DNA of 64,000 nucleotides from Nemania diffusa (taxonomy: Eukaryota; Ascomycota; Sordariomycetes; Xylariales; Xylariaceae). The position numbers were made by a program, and so were the translations under genes. Under the pieces are notes generated by a model. It ran no database searches, was not told the DNA's origin, and saw only the letters and a program-made list of their open reading frames with translations. The stretch is taken from the NCBI GenBank assembly GCA_038501195.1, contig JBBPUQ010000001.1:4278001-4342000 (forward strand), given 5' to 3'. Each line of letters opens with the position of its first letter. The first letter of the stretch is position 1. Below are positions 35,051 to 48,712 of this stretch, piece by piece.

Positions 35051-38000
35051 CTAAGGTAGAAGTGCTAAACGCCCACCGCAACAACATGTTCGCTGCTGCG
35101 CAAGCAAAAATACCATGCCAGGTTTGTTGTTTGCTGATGTGAGGTCTTCCATGACATTTCCACACCGGGAACATCGTCTCCAAGGAACCTGTGCTTGCCT
35201 ACTGATTTCGACGCGCCTGAACATGTCCACCTTTACACCTCTCTTTTTCCGATAGGCCAAAGCCTCAGGTGTGTCAATGATCTCGAGGAGATTGTAATCT
35301 GCAAAATACAACTTTGCAACATCGACGTTCATACGGAAGGCTGTAAGATCTTGGCGAAATAGCTTTGTGATCACGGGTAAAAAGGATGGAGGTGGTGTAT
35401 GTACCAGGAGCATGTTTAGCTCGTAGTTCTGGCGGGCTTCCTTAACACCATCTGGTTTAGGAGCATTGGAGTTTTGATTTGGTATTGGTGAATTTTTTGC
35501 GGCTAACGCACTAGGCGACGTCTCATACGCCGACCGTATGTCTCTCGCTAAATTTACTAGAAATTTATCGAATTCGTCAGCTTTGATGAGTGCTGTTGAA
35601 GTATATCGGTGGACCTTTCGGTATGCAGCATGCAGCGCTGCATGACGTGAAATATTTGCATCTGGTATTTCCCCTCGACCTGAGTACCAGGCAAGTGCGC
35701 GAGCCGCGTAGCTATCAAGAAGGCTCACACGACGGCAAACTGCAGAGATGAGGTTACGTGTAGAAGAGCAAAGTATGAGATGCAACGCAATCTCATTCTT
35801 CGTATGTAGGTACCGAGTCATATTGAGTAGCGGTTGGGGTTGGTTAGCCGAAACTAGAAAGCTCATGAATTTAGGGTCATCAAGAAGACCGAAGAGGGCA
35901 TCGGAAAGCCAACCTAAGAACTCGACTGACCACCTAGCGCAGCCAGCTAAGGAATTCACCACTTCTATTCAAATATATTAGATATTTTCCATTAGCGAAG
36001 GGGCCAATGAAAAGGCCGAGGGAGACTTACCAGGCTCGTCGAGAGGACTTGATGCCGCTCTAACCGCGCTTGGGGCACTACTTGCGAGACTGACAAGAAT
36101 AACGGTATTTCGTAGGCTCAGCGCTAGCATAGATAATTTGCTCTGGAAGTGCCGGGCATTAAATTCACCGTTCCAGCCAAGATGGTTGAATATGCTGAAG
36201 CAAAACTGCAAATGCTGGTTTCTTATGAGGTGATCATGGGGGACGTCGTCTGAGTAGTCGACAGCTATTCGCATGATCTGCACCAAGTCGGTTACCCATC
36301 TAACAGCAAATTCTGCAAATCAAGTTCGTCAGCATTCATACTAGAAGAGGGTATCTTGATTTCAAGCTCACGGTCTGTACGAGGGAATTTCCTAGCTACA
36401 GCTAGGATGTCGTCAATATTGCTACTGTTGTTTGTGGCAGCGGCGGTTGACATGGCACAACTAGCAACGACAGCACTTAGGTGGCCTACACGCTTGTTAG
36501 ATTGAGTCATACGATAAATGGTCCAAGGACTAGAGATCACCAACCAGGGGATATTGTTGTAGGATCTCCTAATGTGTATTCAAGGTTATGCCATTTAATT
36601 TGCCAATCTTCGCACATCTGCACAAGGGAATAGTTGGCGGGGGAGAAGGCCATTTGTAAGCCTAGAAGGACACTATTAGCCTGGAAGTTATCCCGTAAAC
36701 AACGTACTCACAAGAGGGTTCTCCACCCTGATTAAATCCAGCTTCAAGGATCGAGTACATGCGATCGAGATTTACTTCTCGGTACATCTCATGCATAGTA
36801 AACCGGTCTCGGTATTCAACACTCCCGTCGTTGTAATAAAAGGATAAAACCCTTCCGAAGGAAAGCACATTGACGCCTAAGACAACCTTATTCACAATAA
36901 TTGAGTCGAGCTTCTTCAATCTTGCTGTAGCCTGTAGGACAAATTAGCACAGAGACTGACAACGCTAGCTAATCGGCGCATACCGGAGGTGTAGAGCCGA
37001 CACTATTTCTTCTGGCACCAAGGCGCTCAAACGCAGGGTGCACGGTCTGTTTTTGGTCTGTGAGAAGCTCCCACCTATCAATAATACTCTGCACCTCCTG
37101 GTTGTAGGGCGAGTTTGGTTCTGGTATGAAAGACCGTACTGTAATGACCACGATGGGTGACCATTGTTTGGTTTGAAAGTCAAAATGAGCTGGAAGCATC
37201 TCTATGTGAGAGATCTTGGACATGGATGCATCTAAGGTAGACTCGCACATTCCTGCCTGAAACCAACTCGTCACTGCAACATGCCTCTTTCCGAGAGAGG
37301 GAGTAAGGGTATAACCCGCTGGGGGGACGTTCTGTGGGTTGTCTGTTTTAGGTGTATTGAAAGCGATGGCGACCTGAACGACCCGGAGTTGTTTGGAAGT
37401 TGTGGCCATAGCAATGTATATAGATTTGGCTGTTCGACGGTGTTTTGATTAGTTTGCTCGATAGGTATTTTGGAAGGGATGCGGCAAGGGGCTCTCACTT
37501 TTATCCGAACACGCAGCTGCATGCGTGATGAGGTCGTCGGCAGAGGTAGCGCTTTCTAATTCGAGAGTTGTCTCTTCGGCCTTATTATTATGCTGGCTCC
37601 AAAACATCTTTAGGAGGCCGTTGGTAGTGACGCAGATAAATGCGGACTTGGTTGGGTTGGGATGGTTTGGTCCCATGGTTGGTACCCCAGAATTTTCGAA
37701 TGTATAATCGTGCCCCTTTGTGCCTTTAACAGCGGGGGAATACGTAGGATAGAACTAGTGTCTGGTTAGGGTTGAGTAGATATAGACCAGGCAGGGAAAA
37801 ACAAACCCTTGAGTTCGCTGGGAGTTGATTGAGCCAATAAGTGCCGACAATAGTGTGTAAATCATCAACAGCGTCTCCATCCCAGCGCCGGGAGACTACT
37901 GGGCGGTTCAAGTCAGAATTGAAATTCAAAAGCAGAACTCTACCAACCACATCCACGACGGCAAGTTCAGAGTTGGCCGGTCCCCAAGATAAGTGAACAA

Positions 38001-38411
38001 TAGGGCCACCATTGAGATTCTGCCAGGGCGCGATAGCCTTAGGCTCGCTTAGCTCCCACGTAGCATCTCTTGGGTTTGCGCGCAAGTATCTAAGCTCCAA
38101 AGACTGGCCATCCGGTGTGATGGAGGCAATGGTACCCCCCTTGGACCAAGCCAAACCTCTGACAAGTAGTTAGACGGTAGTCGAGGCCACTGAAGTCTGT
38201 AAGGGTAGGGATGAACTCACTGACAGCAACCCCGACCGCGCAACTCATCGAGTCTGCGTCGAAGGCGCCTACTTGGCGGGCGAGAGGGAAGAGAAAGGGG
38301 GTCGGTATCTCCAAAGAGATCGTCGACGGCGTTCAGGTCGACCTGCATTGAGGGCTGGTCCATGCCCGACATAGCGCTGTCCAAGAGGAGAGGCATGCCG
38401 GTGTCCGTCAT
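35051..38411 (-). CDS. MED16: Mediator complex subunit 16 (Med16/Sin4)
   Basis: Tail-module subunit of Mediator, linking activators to RNA polymerase II. Nine exons on the minus strand: 38411-38221, 38158-37807, 37754-37499, 37429-36984, 36931-36712, 36661-36545, 36485-36372, 36312-36031 and 35964-35051, giving 963 aa. Family landmarks are clear. The N-terminus reads NAVDDLFGD ... RRLDELRGRGCCQ then LAWSKGGTIASI, followed by a WD40-like beta-propeller region (HLSWGPANSELAVVDVVGR; HPNPTKSAFICVTTNGLLKMFW). A helical C-terminal half follows (EVVNSLAGCARWSVEFLGWLSD; LILCSSTRNLISAVCRR), then a terminal Cys-rich patch (RRCSRCGNVMEDL ... TCCCGG). The junctions around exons 6-8 lie in a poorly conserved loop; the exon 6/7 join uses a weak GTTGGT donor and is the least certain. 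The start is the ATG giving MTDTGMPLLL; the open frame upstream has only TTG. Confidence 0.93.
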
Positions 38412-40087
38412 CTGTGCAGACTCCAATGAATATTGGGGTTGGTTGAAAAAGAAACTCAAAAAACGCAGCTTGGAGCTATCAAGCCGACATGCAGTGGTTG
38501 AGAAGGGTCATGCAAGGGTCACACTACAGAATACGGGGGCAATTGTGAGAGCTTAGGGACCAATTGTAGAAAGTAACGGGGCATAGTAAATCAGCAGCTT
38601 TCTCGTATCTTGGCATCTGGGTACCGATGAGATGAAGAAGCTGTAGATGAGATTTATACATTACAGTGATGGAAGACGTCCGTAAGGCTGACAGAACGAC
38701 CCCAACCTCGACCTTGAAACTCGAGATGGTCAAATAAGATGCTGAGGTAGGGAGCACTGTACTGTTGAGCTGCACGGCCAGCGTGGCTTGTACACCAGCA
38801 CTTTAGCACCGTCGCCTGTTGTCCGTTGTGGCTTGAGAGAAAATAGTCTAACCTGTTAAGGTTTACCTAGGTTTGGCGGCTCTTCCATCATCCTGGAAAG
38901 ACGGGAATAACCCCTGAACCCTGTCTTAGCCAGAGCCCTACGCAACGGCTAAGCAACAAGATGCAATAGGCAGGGGTACCTACTAGCCATGGGATCTGTC
39001 CACTGTAAGTAGACCTATGCAGACATTGAAAGTAACCAAACAGCCAGCCTTGTTCTCTAACAAGATTTAAATTTTTTTTGCACAGAAGCAAGAATTATCT
39101 TTGTTCAGCTTTGAAAATTCGACTCTGTTGATATCATTGCACTACTACAGAGACCCTCCACTATTTAAGGTAAGAAACAGGAAATACTAACAATAGAATA
39201 GGTTATCTATGTAGGTTCTGTACAGGACACTCTACATGCTGAACAAAAATCTGCACAGAAGAGGCCACCATGGCTATCATCATATTAGCACCACGAGATC
39301 ATAAAGGAAGCCCAACCTAAAATAAAATAAAAATAAATTATAATAAATCTTCCATATGAGAACTTGGTACCTTGTACAAGTAAGCATATTGTAGGTTAGG
39401 TATGTACCCACCTAAGGCTTAGGGAGGAATAGTGGTCTGTACATACAGATGTACTTGTAGTATGTAGATGTAGCGCTGTTTATTTAGGTCAATGTTGCAA
39501 CACCCCAATCATTCTCCCTCCAATCCCCCCAGTCAGTCCTGTTCCAGTCCCATTCAATCCCAGAAATCTTTATCCGCACAACATAGATTACCTACAGCGC
39601 AGCCAACCAGCCACACGGTCAACTTGCATTGTGAACCTGGGCTGTCCACTTCTTCCTCTTATTCTTTTGGAAAAAGGCCGTCCTTTATTTGCGCTCCCCG
39701 CGTTCACTATTGATTTCGCTACTAAAATTACCTAACTTAGTATCTATTATCTATACCTTGGCTATGGAGTAGAGTTGGTGCCTGGGGATCAGGGAAGCAA
39801 CAAAATAGCCGCAACGGCAACTACACCGCAACAACAGCCACGAACGCAACCGCGACCACAACCACAACCACGACCGCAACCACAATATCGACCTGTTGAG
39901 GCCTCTCCTTCTACCTACTGCGCACCACGGATATACACCCTACCCTACCCTACCCTACTCCTTCTCGCAGATCGTGCATGCAACTGCCCAATAACAACAA
40001 CAATAACAACGGCTAGCCTTTCCGTTCCGTTGCTACGCTAGCAGCATAAATACTGTCCACTCGGATATCCTTCAGCAGACACACACA
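38412..40087. other. Divergent promoter region, Med16 and sirtuin
   Basis: A 1.7 kb spacer. AT-rich near 39320-39350; TAGGTA-type strings at about 39370-39420; CAACCAC-type low complexity at 39830-39890 and TACCC units at 39939-39957 just before the sirtuin start. Frames at 38524-38775 and 39492-39713 show no family features. Confidence 0.5.
39830..39957 (+). repeat. CAACCRC low-complexity tract and TACCC units
   Basis: A run of CAACCGC/CAACCAC units followed 60 bp later by three tandem TACCC units. It probably lies in the 5' leader of the sirtuin gene. Confidence 0.6.
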
Positions 40088-42082
40088 ATGGACACATGCT
40101 CATTGTCATCGGCACCCGATCTCTCTGAACCTCCGTCTACAAACCCTCCCTCGTCTCCCTTGTCTGTCCTCACTAGATCGCCAACCATCTCACCGCGCGC
40201 ATCCATGTCCTACCACTCTGATCGCCTTCCGTCCCCACCTCCCTCCACCATATACTCTGGCAGCGCATCGCCCATGAAGTCCTCTGACCCTGTCGAGCTC
40301 GAGATCCTTGTCAACCCTGATGGCGCCCCTCCGCCAAAGCGTCGGCGGGTTGAGCGCAAGCCGAGGACTACCGAATACTTAGATCTCAGCGCTGCTGCTT
40401 CCGAGCAGAGTGAAAAGGACGACGAGCTACTAGAACAGCTAACACATGCTCTGCGAAAAAAGAAGAAGATCGTTGTTATCGCAGGCGCTGGAATCTCGGT
40501 ATCAGCAGGAAGTATGTATATTCTTTAGCTACATGGTATGCTCTACCACCGTGATACAAACTAACACACTCTAGTCCCTGACTTCCGATCATCCTCGGGT
40601 CTCTTTGCGACTTTACCAAAAGAACACGGTCTTAAAGGCTCTGGCAAGCATCTCTTCGATGCTTCTGTCTACAAGCACGACTCTACGACCTCCTACTTCC
40701 ACACCATGGTCCGCGACCTATCCCAACTCGTTAAGAATGCGAAACCTACACCATTCCATCACCTTCTCGCCTCTCTTTCGAGAGAGGGCCGTTTGCTGCG
40801 ACTCTACACCCAGAATGTTGATGGGCTGGAGACATCTATGGAGCCGCTCAGTACTGTTGTTCCTCTCCAGCCTAAGGGTCCCTGGCCCAGAACCATACAG
40901 CTTCATGGAGGCCTCGAGAAGATGGTGTGTTCTAAATGCAACGAGATTAGCCAATTCGACGCCTCCCTCTTCGAAGGGCCCCAAGCTCCGCTCTGCAAAG
41001 GATGCGAAGAAACAGACAATGTGCGCACCTCCCATGCTGGTAAGCGAAGTCACGGGATTGGTAGACTTCGACCGAGAATGGTTCTATACAACGAGTACAA
41101 CCCCGACGAAGAGGCCATTGCCAACGTCTTTCGCGCCGATCTACGGGCACGACCCGATGCTGTCATCGTTGTTGGTACGAGCATGAAGATTCCTGGGGTG
41201 AGAAATATGGTCAAGGACATGTGCAAAAAGACTAGAGATCGCCGAGATGGTATCACCGCATGGATCAATCTTGATCCTGAACCTAGTGGTACAGACCTTA
41301 AGAGCTGCTGGGACTTAGTCGTCCGTGGCAAATGCGACGACGTCGCCTCGCTTGTCCACCTACCTCGTTTTGACGAAAGCATCGAGCAGGGAGTAGAGAC
41401 CATAGTTGACGATGCCAAGTACGAGAGTGACGTTCGCCGTATTAAGCTAGAGGTAGAGATTCGGGGGAGTCTCCCTCGAGACTCCACTACTGTGAAGAAG
41501 GAGACCCCTAATGGTTCACCGGTTGAGGCCAAGCTACCATCTATCGGACGAGTCCAGGGCATTCCAACCCCTTCTGCCAGTCCTAAAATACGAACTGCTC
41601 TCCCAACCAAGCCGGCACCCAAACCAAATCAGACGAAACTCAATTTCTCTTCGCAAAACACCAAAACATCATCCATATCAACAGCTAAAGCCCCAAAGAG
41701 AACGACTCAACGAAAACCGAAGCAGGTTAAGAAACCTGAATCGAAGGCGAAGGCAACCATCAACGTGACCTTCAAGGCTACGAAGTCGAACGTGGTGGCT
41801 CCTTCGTCAAAGATTCCCGCAAAACGAGAGCTCGAGCTTGAACCTACACCTCTAGACAAAGCTAGAAGTGTCTTACTGGCCGACTTCTCCCTTCGCCCTA
41901 GGGGGGTTAAGCATAGCACGGAATCTTATGGGCTGCAGAGGAATGCTGAGTCACAAACACAACAGCCGGGCCTTACTTGCCTACGCCCAAGTACTCCCGA
42001 GCAGAAGGCGCAGTCTTCTCCGTCGCAGGATACAGTCTCTCCCCCTTCCAAACCTCGAGGAATGGGAACTCTAATTGACTAA
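40088..42082 (+). CDS. Sirtuin NAD-dependent deacetylase, Hst3/Hst4 type
   Basis: Class I sirtuin; Hst3/Hst4 enzymes remove H3K56 acetylation after replication, and HstD-type homologues affect secondary metabolism in Aspergillus. Two exons, 40088-40511 and 40575-42082, joined by a 63-nt intron, give 643 aa. The intron splits the NAD-binding motif, and splicing restores GAGISVSAG-IPDFRS at about 133-147. YTQNVDGLE and the catalytic His252 in QLHGGL follow. Zinc ligands are Cys260/263 and Cys282/285. VIVVGTSMKIPGVRNM and the WINLDP segment complete the fold. The N-terminal 110 residues are Ser/Pro-rich with a basic KRRRVERKPR patch suggesting nuclear import. The 230-residue tail is disordered and Lys-rich, with QTKLNF at 494-499. 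The Hst3/4 subgroup is inferred from the core and layout. Confidence 0.93.
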
Positions 42083-43641
42083 ATGACGCCCTGTGGGATA
42101 GCATTATTGCTTCGTCTTGGTATCATAGAGCATGGCTCTATGGCTTCCAAAAATCCCTTTCCAAATCCACGCGGCCATAATAATAATCATCCACCCGCCC
42201 AATTTACTTGATTCCTTGTATATAACCTTGATCCATGCAACAACATCATCAACAACAACAACAACAACGTATAGGACGACTTAGAACATATCTTCGTAGA
42301 TGGCAGTCTCGACATTTTATGATTTGGGCTATCCACAAAAAGGACACCCCCAACTACATCCAGTTGGGGAAGGAGCCCGATTGGGGGTGCTACAAAAAGC
42401 AGCGCCGTCTCAAACAGCGTCTTGGCAAAACACATCACCTAGGATGTCATAATAACCCTGGGCTCTTTTGGTTTGCACACATAGGTTGTCCATACCTTTA
42501 GGCCTAGTAACTAATGGCATAATACAACATGAAGCGAAAGTGGCCATGAAAAGGGCAGGACTGTGCTTACTAACTCATATATGTATTAGACTAGGTCAGC
42601 TGAGATCTGCCTAGACAACATCACTTCCACGCATTGATGAAAACGGGTCGGGATAAAAGAAACTAAGAGCATTTTTACATTTTCACGAGAGAAAAAATGA
42701 GTTCATGATATAATCATAGAACGGTATTATGTATGAGTACAAGTTGAGACACGTGCTGAACAGGCTGGATTTGACAGTATCGCATGAATCTGATACTAAG
42801 GTTCCTCCCTGTCTACCTCGTATTTCTGCGGGAATAATTTAATACAGCGATGATTACTTCATGAAATGATTAGATCTAGTATTTATGAAGCAACTTTCAT
42901 TTTACCCACTCACGTGCTAAAATCACGTGCCTTTGATGGGAGAACACATATCTACCTACCAGGACACAAGCCATAAACGAACACATCAGGTCATGTTTCA
43001 TAGATTTGTTTCATCAGCTGCTATGAAGGCTAACTAGTGAAGCAAGGGACTGATTAGTAGCGACCGCGATAAAAATCATCCCTTCGTAGATATACTGTCC
43101 TCTCATAAGCCACGAAACGTTGGTCCCAAGTGTAGCACATCTATCACCTTCTTTCCTAATCCCAAATACTAAAACGTGATAGCAATGAAGAAGCAATCAC
43201 AAGGTCCTACCCCGCATTGACAACTGTTTTCGCGTGCGTTCCGTACCATCAACAACCATTGATGAGGTTCTTTCAACGCTTCGACACAAGGCTTTCTGGC
43301 TGATACTCTGTAGTTGGAACAGTACCCGCGTGTATAAAACAACCCGCTGATAAATCAAGTTCGCTTTGCATGCCCGCATTTCTCCCCGTGGTCTACTTGA
43401 TATTTGGGCCGTAGCGATGGCTATAAACAAGACCGAAATGTTCAGGCATCCGACCATATGAACTCCAATTGGCCTAACACATAATGCTTTTTCTGGGTAT
43501 GATGAATGATCCCAGGCCATCGAGACACCTTGCAGTCTATAATGCCACACCGTAACGCCGTCCAATGCAATATAAAACATAAAGTCCGTATGAGCCAGGG
43601 ACAGTGGCCATTCATTTCCTAGTACAGCGTATACAGAAAGC
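42083..43641. other. Convergent 3' spacer with CAA repeat
   Basis: A 1.6 kb region between the sirtuin and Chd1 stops. A CAA microsatellite lies at 42238-42267. The frame at 43197-43673 on the minus strand overlaps the Chd1 end and looks accidental. No gene seen. Confidence 0.45.
42238..42267 (+). repeat. CAA trinucleotide repeat
   Basis: Eight CAA triplets with two CAT interruptions, 156 bp after the sirtuin stop. Confidence 0.8.
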
Positions 43642-46600
43642 TCAGGAAATAGCTGATCTTGACGACTGCCCATGGGAGAGACTGCCGTTAGGAGCGGCAG
43701 ATTTTGAGCTCTTGGTCTTCGTGGTATCTCCGTTCTTCTCTTTCTCTTCTTCAGCTTGTCGTTTCAGTTTTTGATATAAAGCAGCTAGCCGCGGACCAGT
43801 CATACCACCTGATGATGTGGGCTTCTCTGGAGGGGACTTGCGCAAGGGTGATTTCTCACTCGTCTTTTGCGATTTCTTAGAAGACTCCTCGGAGGCGGGT
43901 ATTCTCTTAGAAATGAATTTCCTAGCAAGGGTATTAGTATATATAATAAGAGATCAGAATGTGAGCTTACCATAGCTTTGGCTTGAGCTCCTCCCATTGT
44001 TTTGCAGGCAAGCCCGAAGTTCTCTTCAGACCCTCAATAAAGTCACCGATAGCCGTGATATGTGACTTTAAGACCTTAGCTCTAGTCTTAGCCACGGGGA
44101 TATTTGCTTTCGTGCAGGACTCGACGCTTTCGACATGATTCCAAACCGGCTGCATCAGCGTCTTGATAACAGGAGCGTCCCTCTTTTCTTCGTCGTCGTC
44201 ATCATTGTCTTGCTCGTTGTCCTCTTGCCGGCTGGGATCACTTCGTCGATATTCATTTGCATCGCTACGTCGGTGTTCTTCTACGCGGCGGTGCTTAAAG
44301 TGGCGGCGTTCATCCAATTCCCCGCTATGCTTTCTCTTTGTATCTGGTCGTAAAGTGCCCTCGCCGATACCACTTCGTGATCGATGATGATCCCGAGAAT
44401 AGGAGGATTCATGATCCCGATCCCGCTCCCGCTCCCTCTCACGGTGGGACAGCTTCTTAGAAGCCTGTGGGGCTGGAGAAGCTGAGACCGAACTCCCCTT
44501 TTCTGGGCGACGATGCCCATTCATCGCAAGCGCAGCTTTCTTATTGTTACGATGGTGATTCTCGACAACCTTCTGGGCGTTCGCGTCGTCCGAGTGAACC
44601 GACATGAGAACAGAGAGTAGATATTCAGCACGGCGAACTAGGTGAACAGCTCCAGGGGCCTTGGCACCCTTGGTATCAGTATGCTCTCGTTCCTGTTTCT
44701 TCTCTATGCGATGCTCTTCCAAGAAGAATTTATCTTGCATTCCCAACTCGCGGTCTTCCCGAATTTGAGTCCAAGCGCCGAAACCATAGCGATCGATACC
44801 AACAAGAAGCATCCCATCTTCGCGAGAGCCCCATTCACAGCTATAGTGAGCCGTTTTCGTAGCTTCAGGCAGCTGAAATAACCGAAAGTCAGGCTGTTCT
44901 TTGATAATTTTCCTAAGTAGCCGTAACTGTGGAGGACGCTCAAGGATAGTCTCGGCATTTATCTTCTTGACTTCTCCAAAATCAAACATGACGGCTTTAA
45001 TATCTTTCTTAGTCATCTTCTTGTTAGCTTGACGTTCCTGGGCGCGGATTTCGTCGTTATTCCTCTCCATGGCCTCGCGGGCCGTGAAAACGAGCTCATC
45101 AAGTACCCGGTTGACGAAGTCGCTGTCTCGATCGCTTAAACGTGCGTCACGCAATAGCTCGTCGGACCGGTCCTCCATAAACCCATAACGCATAAATGCT
45201 CTAATGAGATTACGCTTTTCCTTCTCATTTAAGGGTCTTCGTGGGTCAGAAAGCAGAGCCCGTTGTTCCTCGAGGCGTTCCTGTTTTAATTGTTCGCGCT
45301 CCCGTTTCTTCGCAATCCGCTCAGCCCTCTCCGAGTCGCCATTCACCCTTGAGTTCTTGAGCGCGGCGCGACGAGGCGCATTAGCTTCTAGCTCTCGTGC
45401 GAGGTAGTCATCCTCCTGCTTTTTCTCCTCTTCAGATTTTATAGCTGCGAGTTCATCTGCCGGTATGATCTGGTCCCAGTCTAGTGTAAGGTCGTCAACC
45501 TTGACGTCAGTGTACTGCATGAAGTTGTCCCAATCGATACCACCAGTACTCAGGTTCATCTTGTCATCTACCTTAGTCTTGGTGACTTCCGCATTTTCGA
45601 GAATGGAATCGATATCCAGTTGCTCTAGCCTCTGTTGATTACCAGATTGTTCAAACATCTTTTGAGAACGCATCTTCAAGACCCATTGAATATCGTCCGC
45701 TGATTTTGCCTCGTCTAATCTAAGACCCTTCTGTCTGAACTCTTCCATGAAAGCTTTGCCATCGTCAGTTACGCCGGCTTGGATTGCCAGATACTCAAGC
45801 AGAAGCTTGTTGCGAGCACGTTCAAGTACTTCCTCTTCGATAGTCTCTTTCGAAACGAGACGATAGACAGTAACCGGCTTTTTCTGCCCGATTCTGTGAG
45901 CTCGCGCCATTGCTTGGAGGTCAGCTTGTGGATTCCAGTCAGAATCAAATATGATAACAGTATCGGCAGTCATCAAGTTAATACCTAACCCGCCAGCTCG
46001 GGTTGAAAGAAGAAAGCAAAAGTCTTGACTATCTTCAGCATTGAAGTGGTTTATAGCAAGACGTCTAGGGCCAGCTCCAATCGTTCCATCAAGTCGTTGA
46101 AATTGATACCCGCGAAGACGTAGATAGTCGCCTAGTATATCTAATACTTTGACCATCTGACTGAATATCAAAACGCGATGGTTATCCTTCTTCAACTTAG
46201 CTAGCAGTTGATCGAGAAGCATCATCTTACCGCTGCTGGCGATAAGGCCTTTGATTTGATCTTCACGGCGTGTGCTTCCGGCCAAAACCTTCTCCTCTGC
46301 GCCCGGAAACATGTATGGGTGGTTGCTGACCTTCTTTAACTCCATAACAATGTTTAATAGAGATGATTTCTGGCCAGTGTTGTGTTCGTTTAAGGCTGCG
46401 TAATTTCTGGTGAGAATATTCTTGTAGTATTCAAGTTGAACATCAGAAAGTTCGACTCGGATGATTTTCTCTGTCTTTGATGGAAGATCTGATTCAACAG
46501 TTTCCTTGGTCCGCCGCAGGATAAAAGGAGAAATAGCTGCGTGGAGGTCTTGAAGCTTTGCCTGGGCATCTGCGGCAGCGAGAGTATCTAGATCCTCATC

Positions 46601-48712
46601 AATCTGCACTTTCCCGGGGTTGAGGAAGTCAAGAAGTGAAGACAGCTCAGCAAGGTTGTTCTGTATCGGAGTACCAGTAATCAGAACCCGGGCCGGCGCA
46701 CCGAAACTCATCAACTCTGCATAGAGCTTAGCCTCTTTATTTTTCAGCCGGTGAGCTTCATCAACCGCAAGCGCCTGCCATTTGATAGTCCTCAGGAATT
46801 CAGCATCCATCAATATGTATTCGTATGAAGTAACTAGGACGTTGAACTTGTGCTTCTTCGGGTTCCCATTAAACATGAGTTCATGGTCCCGGATTGTACT
46901 ACGCGCCTCAGCATTGCCCAAGTAGACGACGTAATTTAGATCTGGAGACCAAAAGTTGAATGTATCACACCATGCAGGTATTACGCTCAAGGGCGCCACC
47001 ACAAGGAATGGCCCTTCTTGCTTCCGCTCGTTACGCAGCCAGCTAAGAAAGGAGACGGTCTGAACTGTCTTTCCTAGGCCCATTTCATCGGCCAGAATAA
47101 CATTGTTGCCCCGGCACCAGTTCAAAGACAGGAAGTTTAATCCTGTCAGTTGGAAACTCCGAAGTTCGCCTCCCTGGACGTAATGAGGCTGTTTCTCAAG
47201 TTTGAGGAATTTAGACCGAGTTGCGGGATTCGATTCGCTTTTCTCCGAGGTCCAGGACCGCGATTGCCTGTCAAGGAATTGATCGATTTTGTCTTGGGCA
47301 AGCGATCTTATTGTGGAAGCGAGCTCCCATGTACAGTGTTCATAGGTCAAGCCTTTCCACTTGATGAAATATTCGCGACCCTCATCACCACTTCGCTGTG
47401 CAACAACACGTTCGACTTTTGTGTAGTCCTCTAAAGCATCCTGGTCGCGTTCTTTGTCGAGCATATATTGTTCACGGGTTTCTGGTGGTATCTCATCCCC
47501 GGCAAATTTAAGATCCATCTCGTACTCGACGGTCCTCTTATAATAGTTTTCCAGCTTGCGAACACCACGATATCCGCGAAGCGTTTCAAGAGTATCCCAA
47601 GTATTATGAAGGTACGACTTGCCCTGCCACTTGATGTTATATTCGAAGTCGTCCCTAGTGCTGTCAAGTGCCAATTCGCCTTCGTCTTTGAGTCGATGTC
47701 CTACGACTTTCTCGATATACTCTGTATCTTCAGGGAAATCCCCGCCAGCCCAATAGTTAGGTGTGAGCTCCGACTCGTCCTCGTCATCGATATCACTTTC
47801 TTCATAGGTCTGAACGGTTTGTGCAGCTCGGCGGTTTGACCATCGTTTTTCTGCATATAGGTGTGCAGATTGGGGTTGATTCTGCTGGCGACGGGCCTTC
47901 TTGATCAATGACCGAGCTTTAGCACCACCATAGGTATCGGTATCGGAATCTTCGGCGGCAGTTTGACGCGCTGGTGTCCCTCGCTTAGATGCTGAGTTGA
48001 AATGTATTAGTTCAAGGATGGCTTTCTTAGGGCGGAGAGCTTAACTACATACACTGCCGTGATACTTGCTCCGTTCGGAGTTTCTTGGTCCGTCTGTTGG
48101 TTGGGACAATATCTGAATCAGAATCTTCGCCCTCATCAGACTCGATCTTTTAGTCAAAGTTAGGACAACATGAAGATCATTAAGTGGTGCGAAGTGGCAA
48201 TGACTTACAATTCTTGGCTGTTTTGTTGGACGAGACTAGGAAATGATATTAGCAAAAAGTTTTCCCAGCTAGGTCAGCTAGCATACACTTCTCCTTAGCC
48301 CATATAACTCTGGGTTTTCCCGGATGTAATCATCCTCTTCAACGACAGCCTTTCGCTTCAGTGCACGTCGAGATTCACGCGATGTTGAGCGGTCGTCGCG
48401 GTGTTCGTCACTCTGTGAGGCAGCTAGACTCTCCTCCATGTCATAATCGGCATCATCAGAAGCCTGTGCTTGGTCCTCACTAGACTCAGCAGCATCATTC
48501 AAGTCGAGTTCTGCTTCTGCATCTTCGGAGTATTCGTGGCCGGTTGGAGACGGGGATGGAGACGTTGAATCACGGGCAGGCACAGGAGCTGTTTCGTTAA
48601 CTTCAGATAGATCACTCTCGCTTCTATAGCCATTCTGTGATACATCGGCATGGATAGGAGCTGCCAACGGGGAATCCGGGCCAGCAGAGGCTGACTCGGG
48701 GGAGCTCGACAT
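43642..48712 (-). CDS. CHD1: Chromodomain helicase Chd1
   Basis: ATP-dependent nucleosome-spacing remodeller acting during transcription elongation. Five exons on the minus strand: 48712-48287, 48235-48209, 48146-48053, 47991-43971 and 43921-43642, giving 1615 aa. The 27-nt exon 2 encodes nine residues (SRPTKQPRI). Domains: acidic Ser-rich N-terminus; tandem chromodomains near 270-330 and 365-415; SNF2 ATPase with DEMGLGKT (about 484) and DEAH (about 595); helicase C with STRAGGLGINL and ARAHRIGQ (about 855-885). A SANT/SLIDE-like region with EWGSREDGMLLVGIDRYGFGAW lies near 1225-1250, then an Arg/Asp/His-rich stretch and the C-terminal DUF4208 domain (TLMQPVWNHVESV ... LWKFISKR). The last intron (49 nt) splits the end of DUF4208. 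The ATG at 48712 is followed by typical Chd1 sequence, ENPELYGLRRS. Confidence 0.96.
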
